A stretch of DNA of 64,000 bases from Budorcas taxicolor (Eukaryota; Chordata; Mammalia; Artiodactyla; Bovidae), in assembly GCF_023091745.1 (NCBI RefSeq), contig NC_068925.1, forward strand, positions 74,775,085-74,839,084, given 5' to 3'. A program made the translations under genes and the position numbers. The notes beneath the pieces are model-generated. The model made no database searches and was not told the origin of the DNA. It worked only from the letters and a program-made list of their open reading frames with translations. Of this stretch, positions 56,185 through 64,000 are shown one piece after another (the first letter of the stretch is position 1; each line of letters starts with the position of its first letter).

Positions 56185-56420
56185 GAAAAGTGAAGTGAAA
56201 GTGAAAAGTGAAAGTGTTAGCTGCTCAGTCCTGTCCAACTCTGTGACCCCATGGACTGTAGCCCGCCAGGCTCCTCTGTCTGGGGGATTCTCCAGGCAAG
56301 AATACTGGAGTGGGTTGCCATTTCCTTCTCCAGGGGATCTTCTCGACCCAGGGATTGAACTCGGGTCTCCTGCACTGCAGGCAGATTCTTTACTGTCTGA
56401 GCCACCAGGGAAGCCCTATG
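56185..56420 (-). mobile_element. Bov-tA SINE, minus strand
   Basis: Full reversed Bov-tA with a 'gaaaagtgaagtgaaagtg' tail. Duplications ATTACCTACT (56175-56184) and ATTACCTATT (56421-56430). Confidence 0.95.
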
Positions 56421-56439
56421 ATTACCTATTATGCTTTCC

Positions 56440-56894
56440 TAAATAACATAGTTTAATTTTGTCTATTTTGAATGGTATGCATGTCATGTTTTTATTTTAC
56501 TTTTTTCTTTAGCTTATTATGCTAATAAGATTTACATGTTGATACAGGCACGCAGCTATAATTAATTCACTTTCAATAGGTCAGACTGTTCCCTTGTGTG
56601 TATATGCCACCATTTATTTATCATTTCTGCTGTTAATGGACATTTGGGCTGTTTCTAGCTTTTAGATTTTATAGACATTGCTGCTAGGAACAGTCATGTG
56701 TGACTTCCCGTGCTTGTGTACTAGAAGCTGTCTAGGGAAAGTACTTGGGAATAAAAATTCTGGGTTGCAGGCTACATACATCCCCAAATGTTCAAGATAA
56801 TGCCTTCGTAATGATTGTATTAATCTACGTGACCACCAGCAGTGTACCAGCTCTCATATTTTCATGTACATGTCTGATTCAGACTTCAGTCTTT
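56440..56894 (-). mobile_element. Old L1 3' end, minus strand
   Basis: 'ttgatacaggcacgcagc', 'ggacatttgggctgtttctagc', 'gggaataaaaattctgggttgcaggc', 'gaccaccagcagtgtacc'. Reversed L1M 3' sequence, cut on its right by a younger L1. Confidence 0.75.
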
Positions 56895-57764
56895 TTTTTT
56901 CATTTTTATTTTATTGAAGTGTAGTTGATTTACAGTGTTTCAAGTATATAGCAAAGTGATATATACATATATAAATATATAAAATAGTGATATACGTTCT
57001 TTTCTAAATTCTTTGCCATTATAGATTATTACAAGACAATGAATTCATGAATATCATCCCCTGGGCTATACAGTAGGTCCTTGCTGTTTGTTTATTTTAT
57101 ATATAGTCGTGTGTGTCTATTAATCCAAAATTCCAAATATATCCCTCCCCCTTTGCCTTTTGGTACCCATAAGTTTGTTTTCCATGTCTATGAGTCTATT
57201 TCTGCTTTGTAAATAAGCTCATTTGTATCATTTTTTTTTTAGTTCCATGTATAAGTGATATCATATGATGTTTGGTTTTCTCTGACTTCACTCACTTAAT
57301 GTGATCATCTTTGTCCATCCATGTTGCTGCAAATGGCATTGTTTCATCCTGTTTATGGCTGAGAAATATTCCATGGTCCCTCCTCTTCTTTATCCATTCA
57401 TCGGTAGATGAACATTTAGGGTGTTTCCATGTCTTGACTACTGTGAATAGTGCTGCTAGAAACATGGGAATGCATGTATCTTTTTTAATTATACTTTTGT
57501 CTGGATATATGCCCAGGATTGGAACTTCTGGATCACAGAGCAACTCTGTTTTTAGTTTTTAAAGGCATCTCCATGCTGTTTTCCATAGTGGCTGCACCAA
57601 TTCACATTCCCGCCAACAGTGTAGGAGGGTACCCCTTTTTTCCACACCCTCTGCAGTGTTTGTTGTTTATAGACTTTTCGATGATGGCCATTCTGACTGG
57701 TGTGAAGTGGTTTTGATTGGCACTTCTCTAATAATTAGTGATTTAAGCATCTTTTCATAGACCA
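56895..57764 (-). mobile_element. Artiodactyl-type L1 3' end, minus strand
   Basis: Starts with a poly-T (the A tail on the minus strand), then 'gtagttgatttacagtg', 'tacagtaggtccttgctg', 'gtgatatcatatgatg', and the end of ORF2: an 83-codon frame 57543-57292 containing 'HPKCSSTDEWIKK' and 'MPFAATWMDKDD'. 5'-truncated. CAGTCTTT at 56887-56894 and 57765-57772 is the probable duplication. Confidence 0.9.
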
Positions 57765-57772
57765 CAGTCTTT

Positions 57773-58175
57773 ACCCAAGAATAACAGAGGTGATAAGATA
57801 GACAGCTTGGCTCTAATATCTCCTCATCACGTGGGAAAATGTACTTGAGTTGCACCAAGAAGAATTTTGGTTCCGAATCAGTGTAAGTTCTTCTTCTGAG
57901 TTCAATGGTTTAAGAGAGATGGGCTTCCAATTACATCCTCAGCACACAAAGGGCAGGAAAGGCCAAAATCAGCTGGCCATTGCTGCTTGGTTCCTCAGCC
58001 CTGGGTTTATAGTGCCTGCTCATCCAGTACTGATGACTTTATATTCCAAATGCAGTCTTCAAAGAAAGAAATTTCAAAGCAAGACATAATTTACTAAATT
58101 GTAGCAATGTCACTGTTTGATGAGACTTACAAGTGTTTTGAAATGAATTGGCCATGAGAGAGTATTGTGGGCTAC
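57773..58175. other. Unassigned sequence
   Basis: May contain the rest of the old L1 after the younger insertion, but I cannot recognise it. Confidence 0.35.
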
Positions 58176-58179
58176 AAAG

Positions 58180-58440
58180 CATTGTGTAGGCTTGGGCTTT
58201 GGTCTGAGCTTCAATTCTATCCTGCCCAGCCACTTTGTAGCTATGAAACTCCAAGCAAGTTATCTGATCTCCGTAACCTCTGTTGCCTTGCCTGTACAAC
58301 GGCTAGCGTAATACGACCTCCTGCATGTGTGTGTGTGGGGAGGGGGGGTTGAGGAGATGAGATAGTTCATGTCAAAGTGCTAAGCTCAATCACTGGCACT
58401 CAGTGCTCAGCAGTGTTGCACATATTATTAGAATCTGTAT
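58180..58440 (-). repeat. MIR SINE, minus strand
   Basis: 'gcttcaattctatcctgcccagccactttgtagctatg', 'caagcaagttatctgatctccg', 'gagatgagatagttcatgtc', 'ctggcactcagtgctcag'. An internal TG/G-rich expansion lies at 58325-58348. Confidence 0.75.
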
Positions 58441-58806
58441 TCCTGATGAAATACTTCTGTAATGGTTTCTTGGATAATTTAAACATGAATTTGCCTGGGG
58501 AGATGGGGCAGGACTTAACCTCTTCAGGGTCCCCCCTCTCCCAGGCCTCCCACCTCGGTAGTTTTCAGCAGCAAACATTTAAAATAAGCTCTGGTTTTAC
58601 TCTTCATCAAACCCAAAGTGACAGCAAAAACAGACATTTCTTTCAGAAAAGAAATTAATCTCCTAAACAGGGTGATTTTCCGCCTTTTCTTTAAATACTT
58701 CTAAACTCATGAGGGAGAAGCACAGCACACATTATCCATCAGAATGAAGCGTCATCCAGCCCTGCTGAGTTTCATTGACTTTAAGATTGCCCTCTGAGCT
58801 ATAGGC

Positions 58807-58824
58807 TTTTTTTTTTTTTTTTTT
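58807..58824 (+). repeat. T18 homopolymer
   Basis: A run of T in otherwise unique sequence. Source element not identified. Confidence 0.8.
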
Positions 58825-58839
58825 CTTTCCCAGAGCACA

Positions 58840-59140
58840 GTTAGCAGGGATATTTTTCTTTAAATGGCCCCATTTCATTTGCATTTTTAAGCTTTCACTG
58901 CAGAGAGTAGAAGCCTTGTAAATGATTCCAAGAAGGCGTCTGTGATTTCACCCAACTCTGAGCTGCCTGCCTGAAGCTTCTGAAATTGAGTGTCAGTTTC
59001 CCCCGGAGTAGAAAGATATTACTTCATATTTGTGCGCACGGCTCGCCGCTCTGCTCTTGGTTTGATGGTCTCATTTAGCCGCAGGCATTCTCCAGCAATG
59101 ATCCATTCTCCCCAATAAAATTAAATATCACCTTTCTCTC
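58840..59140. promoter_or_regulatory. Candidate conserved non-coding block with local CpGs
   Basis: Repeat-free, with 'catttcatttgcatttttaagc' (octamer-like ATTTGCAT) near 58873-58890 and a small CpG cluster in 'tgtgcgcacggctcgccgc' (59032-59050). No direct evidence of function. Confidence 0.28.
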
Positions 59141-59429
59141 CCCCCAGCCCACTCCCCCCCTTTTTTTTTTAATAAGACAGTTTCTTGTTTAGACTGAGGC
59201 AAGACAAGGTGAGAAACTGTGAGTTCTTCTCTGATTCCTTTTATTGCTCTTTTCGGATAAGGAGAGAAGAGCAAAAAGGTAAAGAGGATGAAAATCTACC
59301 ATCGGAAATCTGAATGGAAAGCTGTACCGAGATCACAGATCAATCTGAGTTTAAGATTCTATAGCAAGGCCTGGGGAGAGGAAGGTAAGGCATAGAGAGA
59401 GTTTAAAGATGCATTACAGTGTTGCAGGG

Positions 59430-59524
59430 CAAGGCATTCTCTCATCCAAGTACTAACCAGGCCTGACCCTGCATAGCTTCTGAGATCAGATGAGATGGCA
59501 CGTGTTCAGGGTGGTATGGCCATT
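59430..59524 (-). pseudogene. 5S rRNA pseudogene fragment, minus strand
   Basis: The reverse complement reads 'ggccataccaccctgaacacg', 'atctcatctgatctcagaagc', 'tatgcagggtcaggcctgg' and 'ttagtacttggatgagag'. This is the 5S rRNA order from near its 5' end to about position 95 of 121. CpG-to-TpG/CpA changes ('cccgatctcgtctgatctcgg' to 'gccatctcatctgatctcag') and a missing 3' end mark it as a retropseudogene or relic. The box A and box C internal promoter regions can still be located but are mutated. Confidence 0.9.
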
Positions 59525-59545
59525 TTCTCCACGCTGATTCTTGAG

Positions 59546-59755
59546 AAGTGAAGTGTTCGTCACCCAGTTATGTCCGACTCTTTGGGACATTATGGACTGT
59601 AGCCTGCCAGGCTCCTCTGTCCATGGAATTCTCCAGGCAAGAATACCAGAGTGGGTAGCCATTCCCTTCTCCAGGGGATCTTTCCCTACCCAGGGATTGA
59701 GCCTGGGTCTCCTGCATTGCAGACAGATTCTTTACTGTCTGAGCCACCAGGGAAT
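59546..59755 (-). mobile_element. Bov-tA SINE, minus strand
   Basis: 'gagaagtgaagtgttcgtcaccc' to 'gagccaccagggaatac'. Complete. Confidence 0.94.
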
Positions 59756-59756
59756 A

Positions 59757-60414
59757 CTCCAATAAGCCTGAAGTTAGGGGCCAAAGTCTGCAGTGAAGCT
59801 TACGAGATGTTGTGGTCATGGGGTCCTGACATCTCCCAAGCCATTTCAGAAGGGCGCTGGGTGGAATCCAGAAAGGGATGGGCATGCAGCTCTTTGTAAG
59901 ATGAGCAACCATCAGGGAAAGAGGTTTTACAGCTTATAAAGGGAAGGGAAGCTTTGTGAATCCATCTTTATTGGCAGAATGTGTAAGCCACACTACCTCG
60001 ATTGATAGGATCCTTGAACAAAACAAACTGAAACTAATACATTTTCTCAAACCTGGTTTAATTGTCAGTCTTCATACCAATAAGCTGTGAGCCTGAAATT
60101 TACAAGTGGAAGTCTTTAGAACCCAGAACACAATCTACTTGAAAATGCTCCTTTAATCATGGAGTGGTCAAGTTTCTTCTGCTTGGCTGAAGAAATGTGT
60201 TGCTAAGAGTTTCATTGGGAAGGGAACAGGAGTCCTTGTGGGGGAGGGAAGAAGATGCAGAAGAGTGTTCGTTACTTTGTCCTGGTTTTTGACCCACGCT
60301 CTGGAGGAATTTTGAGTTAGAGCTGGCACGTTTGGGCATCTTCCCTGTGTGTTTCTCCGTCCCCTGTTTGTCAGGGCCTTGTGCTGCCCACACGGTAGCA
60401 GTACGCAGTGTTGT
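59757..60414. other. Unassigned sequence
   Basis: No repeat recognised; the 142-codon minus frame (60157-60585) runs into the BOV-A2 and is not supported. Confidence 0.4.
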
Positions 60415-60424
60415 CAGGGACCAT

Positions 60425-60699
60425 AGGGAGAAGGCAGTGGCAGCCCACTCCAGTACTCTTGCCTGGAAAATCCCATGGACAGAAGAGCCTGGTAGGCTGT
60501 AGTCCATGGGGTTGCGAAGAGTCGGACACAACTGAGCGACTTCACTTTCACTTTTCACTTTCATGCATTGGAGAAAAAATGGCAACCCACTCCAGTGTTC
60601 TTGCCTGGAAAATCCCAGGGACGGGGGAGCCTGGTGGGGTGCTGTCTATGGAGTCGCACAGAGTCGGACATGACTGAAGCGACTTAGCAACAGCAGCAG
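60425..60699 (+). mobile_element. BOV-A2 SINE with AGC tail
   Basis: Two Bov-A units joined at 'cactttcatgcattggagaa', ending 'ttagcaacagcagcagcag'. Exact 10-base duplications CAGGGACCAT at 60415-60424 and 60700-60709. Confidence 0.96.
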
Positions 60700-61044
60700 C
60701 AGGGACCATTTGAAAAGGATTCTTGCTTTGGATAGTGGGTGTGTAAGCCAGCTGAGGCTCTGCCTACTCAGATTCTGTGATCCCTGGACAAACTGGAGGA
60801 ACATGGGGATTAGAAATTCACTTTGATTCATCTCCTGGTGATTGGGTACTGGGGTTAGTCTTTACTCTTGTGTGTCCTGATCAGTCCTGGTGAGATCTCT
60901 GCCAGGGTGACTTGAGGGCCCAGGTCATGGTACATCCTGCTTCCATCAAGGAGGACAAAAAAACTTCACTTTCAGAACCCTCCGCGGCCTAGGCATTTTA
61001 TGTTCATCTGGCCTGGGGAGTTGTATTCTTTGTGATAAAACTTG

Positions 61045-61390
61045 AATTGTTAGTAAAGCACTTTCCTGAATTCTATGGGTTATTCTGAATAATTGAACCC
61101 GAGGGAGCTATGGGAACCATTGGCAGTGGGAACCCAGTTGGTCGGAAACACAGGCAGCCTGGGGACCCCTGAACTTACGGCTGTTGTCTGAATTGAGGGC
61201 AGCCTTGTTGGAGACTTGCCCTCAGCTCATGAAGGGAGCTAACTCTGAGTGGTGGGTATTAGAATTGCACTGCAATATCACACCTCCCTGGGAGGAAGTG
61301 TGTAGACTTGCCGGGGGAGCACACTGGCTGAAACCGCACACCCTGGCCAGGCACCACAGTCACCATTGGCACGAGCTGTTTTATGACAGC
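61045..61390 (+). mobile_element. Older LTR-like R/U5 segment, family uncertain
   Basis: 'tttcctgaattctatgggttattctgaataattgaacccgaggg', 'gggaacccagttggtcgg', 'attgagggcagcc' resemble the R/U5 end of an old class I ERV LTR and its leader. Class assignment is uncertain. Confidence 0.4.
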
Positions 61391-61397
61391 AGGTCCT

Positions 61398-61788
61398 GGT
61401 GAGGAACACGGAACTAAGAAGCCACCACCCACCGGAAGAGTTCGGGAAACGTTAAAAGGAGACACCACATGTCTGACCCCCTCCCAGAATCCTCCTCGCT
61501 GGCATCCATCTTGGCTGACAAGGCGTGCACCACCAGGAAGGACTCGGAGTCAGAATGACGGGCTAAAGACAACCCGGAAACTAATCCCATCACCATAAAA
61601 TGTGAGACTGCGAGCCACGTGGCGGAGCAGTTCTCCTGGGTTCCCTCACCCTCCTGCTCTCTCCCGGGCGCCCTTTCCAGTAAAATCTCTTGCTTTGGCA
61701 GCACATGTATCTCCTCAGACAATTCATTCTGAGTGTTAGACAAAAGCCCAGTTTCAGGCTCTGAAAGAGGTCCTCTTTCCTGCAACAG
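61398..61788 (+). mobile_element. Ruminant class I ERV LTR (solo)
   Basis: 'ccggaagagttcgggaaacg', 'gttctcctgggttccctc', 'ccctttccagtaaaatctcttgc' and the terminal 'aaagaggtcctctttcctgcaaca' match a ruminant gammaretrovirus-like LTR in plus orientation. The R-region poly(A) signal is the variant agtaaa. No gag-pol-env sequence follows. The 144-codon minus frame is antisense to the LTR. Confidence 0.65.
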
Positions 61789-62400
61789 ACTCGGAGAGGC
61801 TGAGTACCCTATGTCTAAAAGGGATGTGGTTATAGAACATAGAGGCATAGAAACGACTATATAGTCAGAGGCAATTGGAGACAGAACTGGCTTTATTCAG
61901 AAACAGTGTCTCTAGATTTTTTGGTGGGATGGCAATAGAGAGGTTTTTTTAAAAGACAGAAAGATTGTTCCCTTTAAGTCTGGTCATACATTGCTTTAAC
62001 AGCCTTTGTGCTTCTGAGTTCTCGGATCTGTCCCTCAAAAATGTGCGAATGCTATATATTTCCAGGTTAAAAAATATGACTTTTTCTTTTGTCCCCTGGA
62101 AAAGGCAGAGAGCAGCCCTTGGGGATAATAATGATGCATTTATGCTGTGCTCTCTTATAGTTAAAATTGTGTCAGCCATCTTGACCCCTGATGGGATTTA
62201 TGGTGGCTCAGATCTCTGTTGGAGAAATGAGTTTGGGGCAGTAGACAGGAGGAAAAAGGTCTCAGGCTTGGAGCATATTATTTTACTGAAAAAATGGGGA
62301 GAAAACTCACTGGAGCCTTTTTTCCTTTTTGGCTGTAAAACCTGACCATTCATAGGCTATCACCCTGGTGTGCACTCTGATCTACCAGGCTCCCTTGCCT
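61789..62400. other. Unassigned sequence
   Basis: No repeat recognised; the 126-codon plus frame at 61965-62345 has no domain I can name. Confidence 0.4.
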
Positions 62401-62413
62401 GGGGGATTCTATT

Positions 62414-62637
62414 TTTTTTTTTTTTTTTTTGAATATAATTGCTTTACAATGTTGTGTTAGTTTCTGCTATAGACAAAGTGAATAGCTATATGTATACATA
62501 CATCCCCTCCCTCTTGAATCTCCCTCCTACTTCCCCATCCCACCCCTTTAAGTCATCACCGAGTACTGAGCTAAGCTCCCTGGGCCATACACAGCAGCTT
62601 CCCACTGACTATCTATTTGACATGTGGTCGTATATAT
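62414..62637 (-). mobile_element. Bovine-type L1 3' end, minus strand
   Basis: Poly-T followed by 'gaatataattgctttacaatgttgtgttagtttctgc', 'catcccctccctcttgaatctcc', 'cacagcagcttcccactgac'. Strongly 5'-truncated. 13-base duplications at 62401-62413 and 62638-62650 differ at one base. Confidence 0.93.
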
Positions 62638-62754
62638 GGGGGCTTCTATTCTTATAATAATATGAGCTCCCATGATGTTCTCCTATGATGTGACTCGTCA
62701 CAGGGTCAGCTCCTTAGAGACACTCACGCTGTCCTTCCCTTCTGCCTTTGCAAG

Positions 62755-62870
62755 TCATGAGTGTCTCCATTTTACAGATGAAGGAAACACAGCTTACTGT
62801 TGAGACTGAATCACTCAGTCGACAGCAACTGCTTGAAATACCACGGGGACTGGAGCCCAGGTCTATACAA
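62755..62870 (+). repeat. MIR SINE
   Basis: 'ctccattttacagatgaaggaaacacagc', 'aatcactcagtcgacag', 'actggagcccaggtct'. Confidence 0.7.
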
Positions 62871-63244
62871 CACGGCTGCAGAGCGACTCTGAAAGGTGGA
62901 GCACGTACTGAGCCTGGAGCCGGAGAGAAGAAGGGTGACTAAAACTGACTAAGGACTGAAGGAAACTGCAGTCAAATCAGAGAGACTGTTACGTTCTGAT
63001 CAAGGGATAGGGTTGATAGAATGAAGATTTTAGTTGCTAAGGCTAAAAAGATCACCATGGAGGGTCTCTAGCAGCAGCTTAATTTAGAGGAAGCTTGCCT
63101 CTCTTTTTTGAACCTTCTAGTGATCATTGCATCAACTTGAATTTGAATTTTCTTGTCTTTCCTTTGTAACCAAGTTAAATTCCACCAAGACTACCCCATA
63201 GAGATGGAAGACAATGATGTTTTTAGAAATTCCAGATCAAGAGA

Positions 63245-63345
63245 CAAGAAAGTAACATTTATTGACATTTACTACACTCAGGGAACTTCATATGCTTAAA
63301 AAAACATTTTAATTCTTTTGAAGATCAAGATATAGAATCTCTGTG
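63245..63345 (+). repeat. Possible MIR SINE fragment
   Basis: 'aagtaacatttattgacatttactacactcagg' and 'aattcttttgaagatcaag' resemble the MIR 5' half. Confidence 0.4.
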
Positions 63346-63429
63346 TTCAGCTTCCCTGAAGTCTTATGGCTTTAAAGAGTGAATCCATGAGTCAGCCTGA
63401 CCCTTAGGAAATATCTGTCGCCCGTCTCA

Positions 63430-63686
63430 CTGCTAAGTCACTCCAGTCGTGTCTGACTCTGTGAGACGGCAGCCCACCAGGCTCCCCCATCCCTGGGATT
63501 CTCCAGGCAAGAACACTGAAGTGGGTTGCCATTTCCTTCTCCAATGCATGAAAGTGAAAAGTGAAAGTGAAGTTGCTCAGTCGTGTCTGACTCTTAGCGA
63601 CCCCATGGACTGCAGCCTACTAGGCTCCTCCACCCATGGGATTTTCCAGGCAAGAGTACTGGAGTGGGGTGCCATCTCCTTCTCCA
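63430..63686 (-). mobile_element. BOV-A2 SINE, minus strand
   Basis: Two reversed Bov-A units joined at 'ctccaatgcatgaaagtg'. Exact 13-base duplications GTCGCCCGTCTCA at 63417-63429 and 63687-63699. The first unit lacks about 15 bases after 'gactctgtg'. The AGC tail is minimal. Confidence 0.97.
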
Positions 63687-63699
63687 GTCGCCCGTCTCA

Positions 63700-64000
63700 A
63701 GGTTCCCCTGCTTTACTGCCTGGATGGTGATCAGATTATGTCAATGGCACTTGGACATTTTGCAAGTGTCTTCTGCTGTTCTGTTCTCAGTAATCAAAAA
63801 GTCCCAGCTTCTCAAGGCAGGGACCCAAGTCTCCATCTGATCGAGGAAACCTAAGTGATGTTGTGGTGTTTAGGGACTAACCAGAGGCCATGAAACTCCT
63901 GAGAGATAGAAGGGGGACACAGGTCATTCTGTCCCAACAACTTTTAAGTGAACCTCCTCTTTCAACTAAAGATTAAAAAAACAAAAAGAACTCGAAAACT
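63700..64000. other. Unassigned sequence to the window end
   Basis: No repeat or exon recognised. Confidence 0.4.

Noticed and set aside
61414..61848. 144-codon minus-strand ORF
   Set aside because: Antisense to an ERV LTR; no retroviral or cellular domain.
1..64000. CRISPR array, integron, prophage or other prokaryotic system
   Set aside because: Regularly spaced identical repeats are absent, and repeat content is wholly ruminant nuclear DNA.
1..64000. Mature tRNA genes
   Set aside because: Every box-B-like ggttcgatcc match lies inside a Bov-tA SINE head; none folds into a separate tRNA context by eye.

Overview
This window is nuclear DNA from a pecoran ruminant, most likely a bovid such as cattle, sheep or goat. 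The case rests on repeats that only that lineage carries together: BovB (RTE-clade) LINE copies with the TGAACTGAACTGAA 3' end, many tRNA-headed Bov-tA SINEs, dimeric BOV-A2 SINEs with AGC tails, and artiodactyl L1 3' ends. I found no convincing protein-coding gene. Almost all ORFs are short and are explained by transposon remnants, microsatellites or chance. The window reads as intergenic or deep intronic DNA, and no bacterial-style or otherwise new system is visible.

Layout. Positions 1-10500 hold ancient MIR and L2 pieces, two related LTRs in opposite orientation (about 1895-2165 and 2745-3200), a dimeric Bov-tA (1558-1872), a BovB tail (3875-4350), an L1 fragment with clear target-site duplications (4494-5592), two MLT1-like LTRs and a ruminant ERV LTR. 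Positions 10500-16900 are mostly unique, with an LTR-like tail, an AT-rich block dense in homeodomain-core sites (12180-12480), a 350-bp CA/TACA repeat and an L2 split by BovB. Positions 17068-19290 hold the largest element: a 5'-truncated BovB on the minus strand that still encodes RT motifs A and C but is frame-broken and split by a Bov-tA. A second BovB RT fragment lies at 20453-21058. Positions 21000-52500 are an archipelago of Bov-tA, BOV-A2, MIR, L2 and MER5A copies in otherwise unique sequence. Positions 52500-57800 are a dense pile of nested insertions: a CR1/L3 RT fossil split by Bov-tA, an L1 3' end split by BovB, and an older L1 split by a younger L1. Positions 57800-64000 hold a 5S rRNA pseudogene, two LTR-like segments, an L1 tail and two BOV-A2 copies with near-perfect duplications.

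There is no gene network to describe; what the window offers is insertion history. Nested elements give relative ages directly: MIR and L2 are cut by ruminant SINEs and BovB, BovB is cut by Bov-tA, Bov-tA by a BOV-A2 fragment, and old L1 by young L1. Points that merit a second look are the 5S pseudogene, a protein-like 72-codon frame at 46033-46248 (minus), the inverted LTR pair with a perfect CRE palindrome, an L1 insertion with no A tail, and several repeat-free AT-rich blocks that could be conserved non-coding elements. Family names come from recognising consensus sequences by eye; no library search was run.
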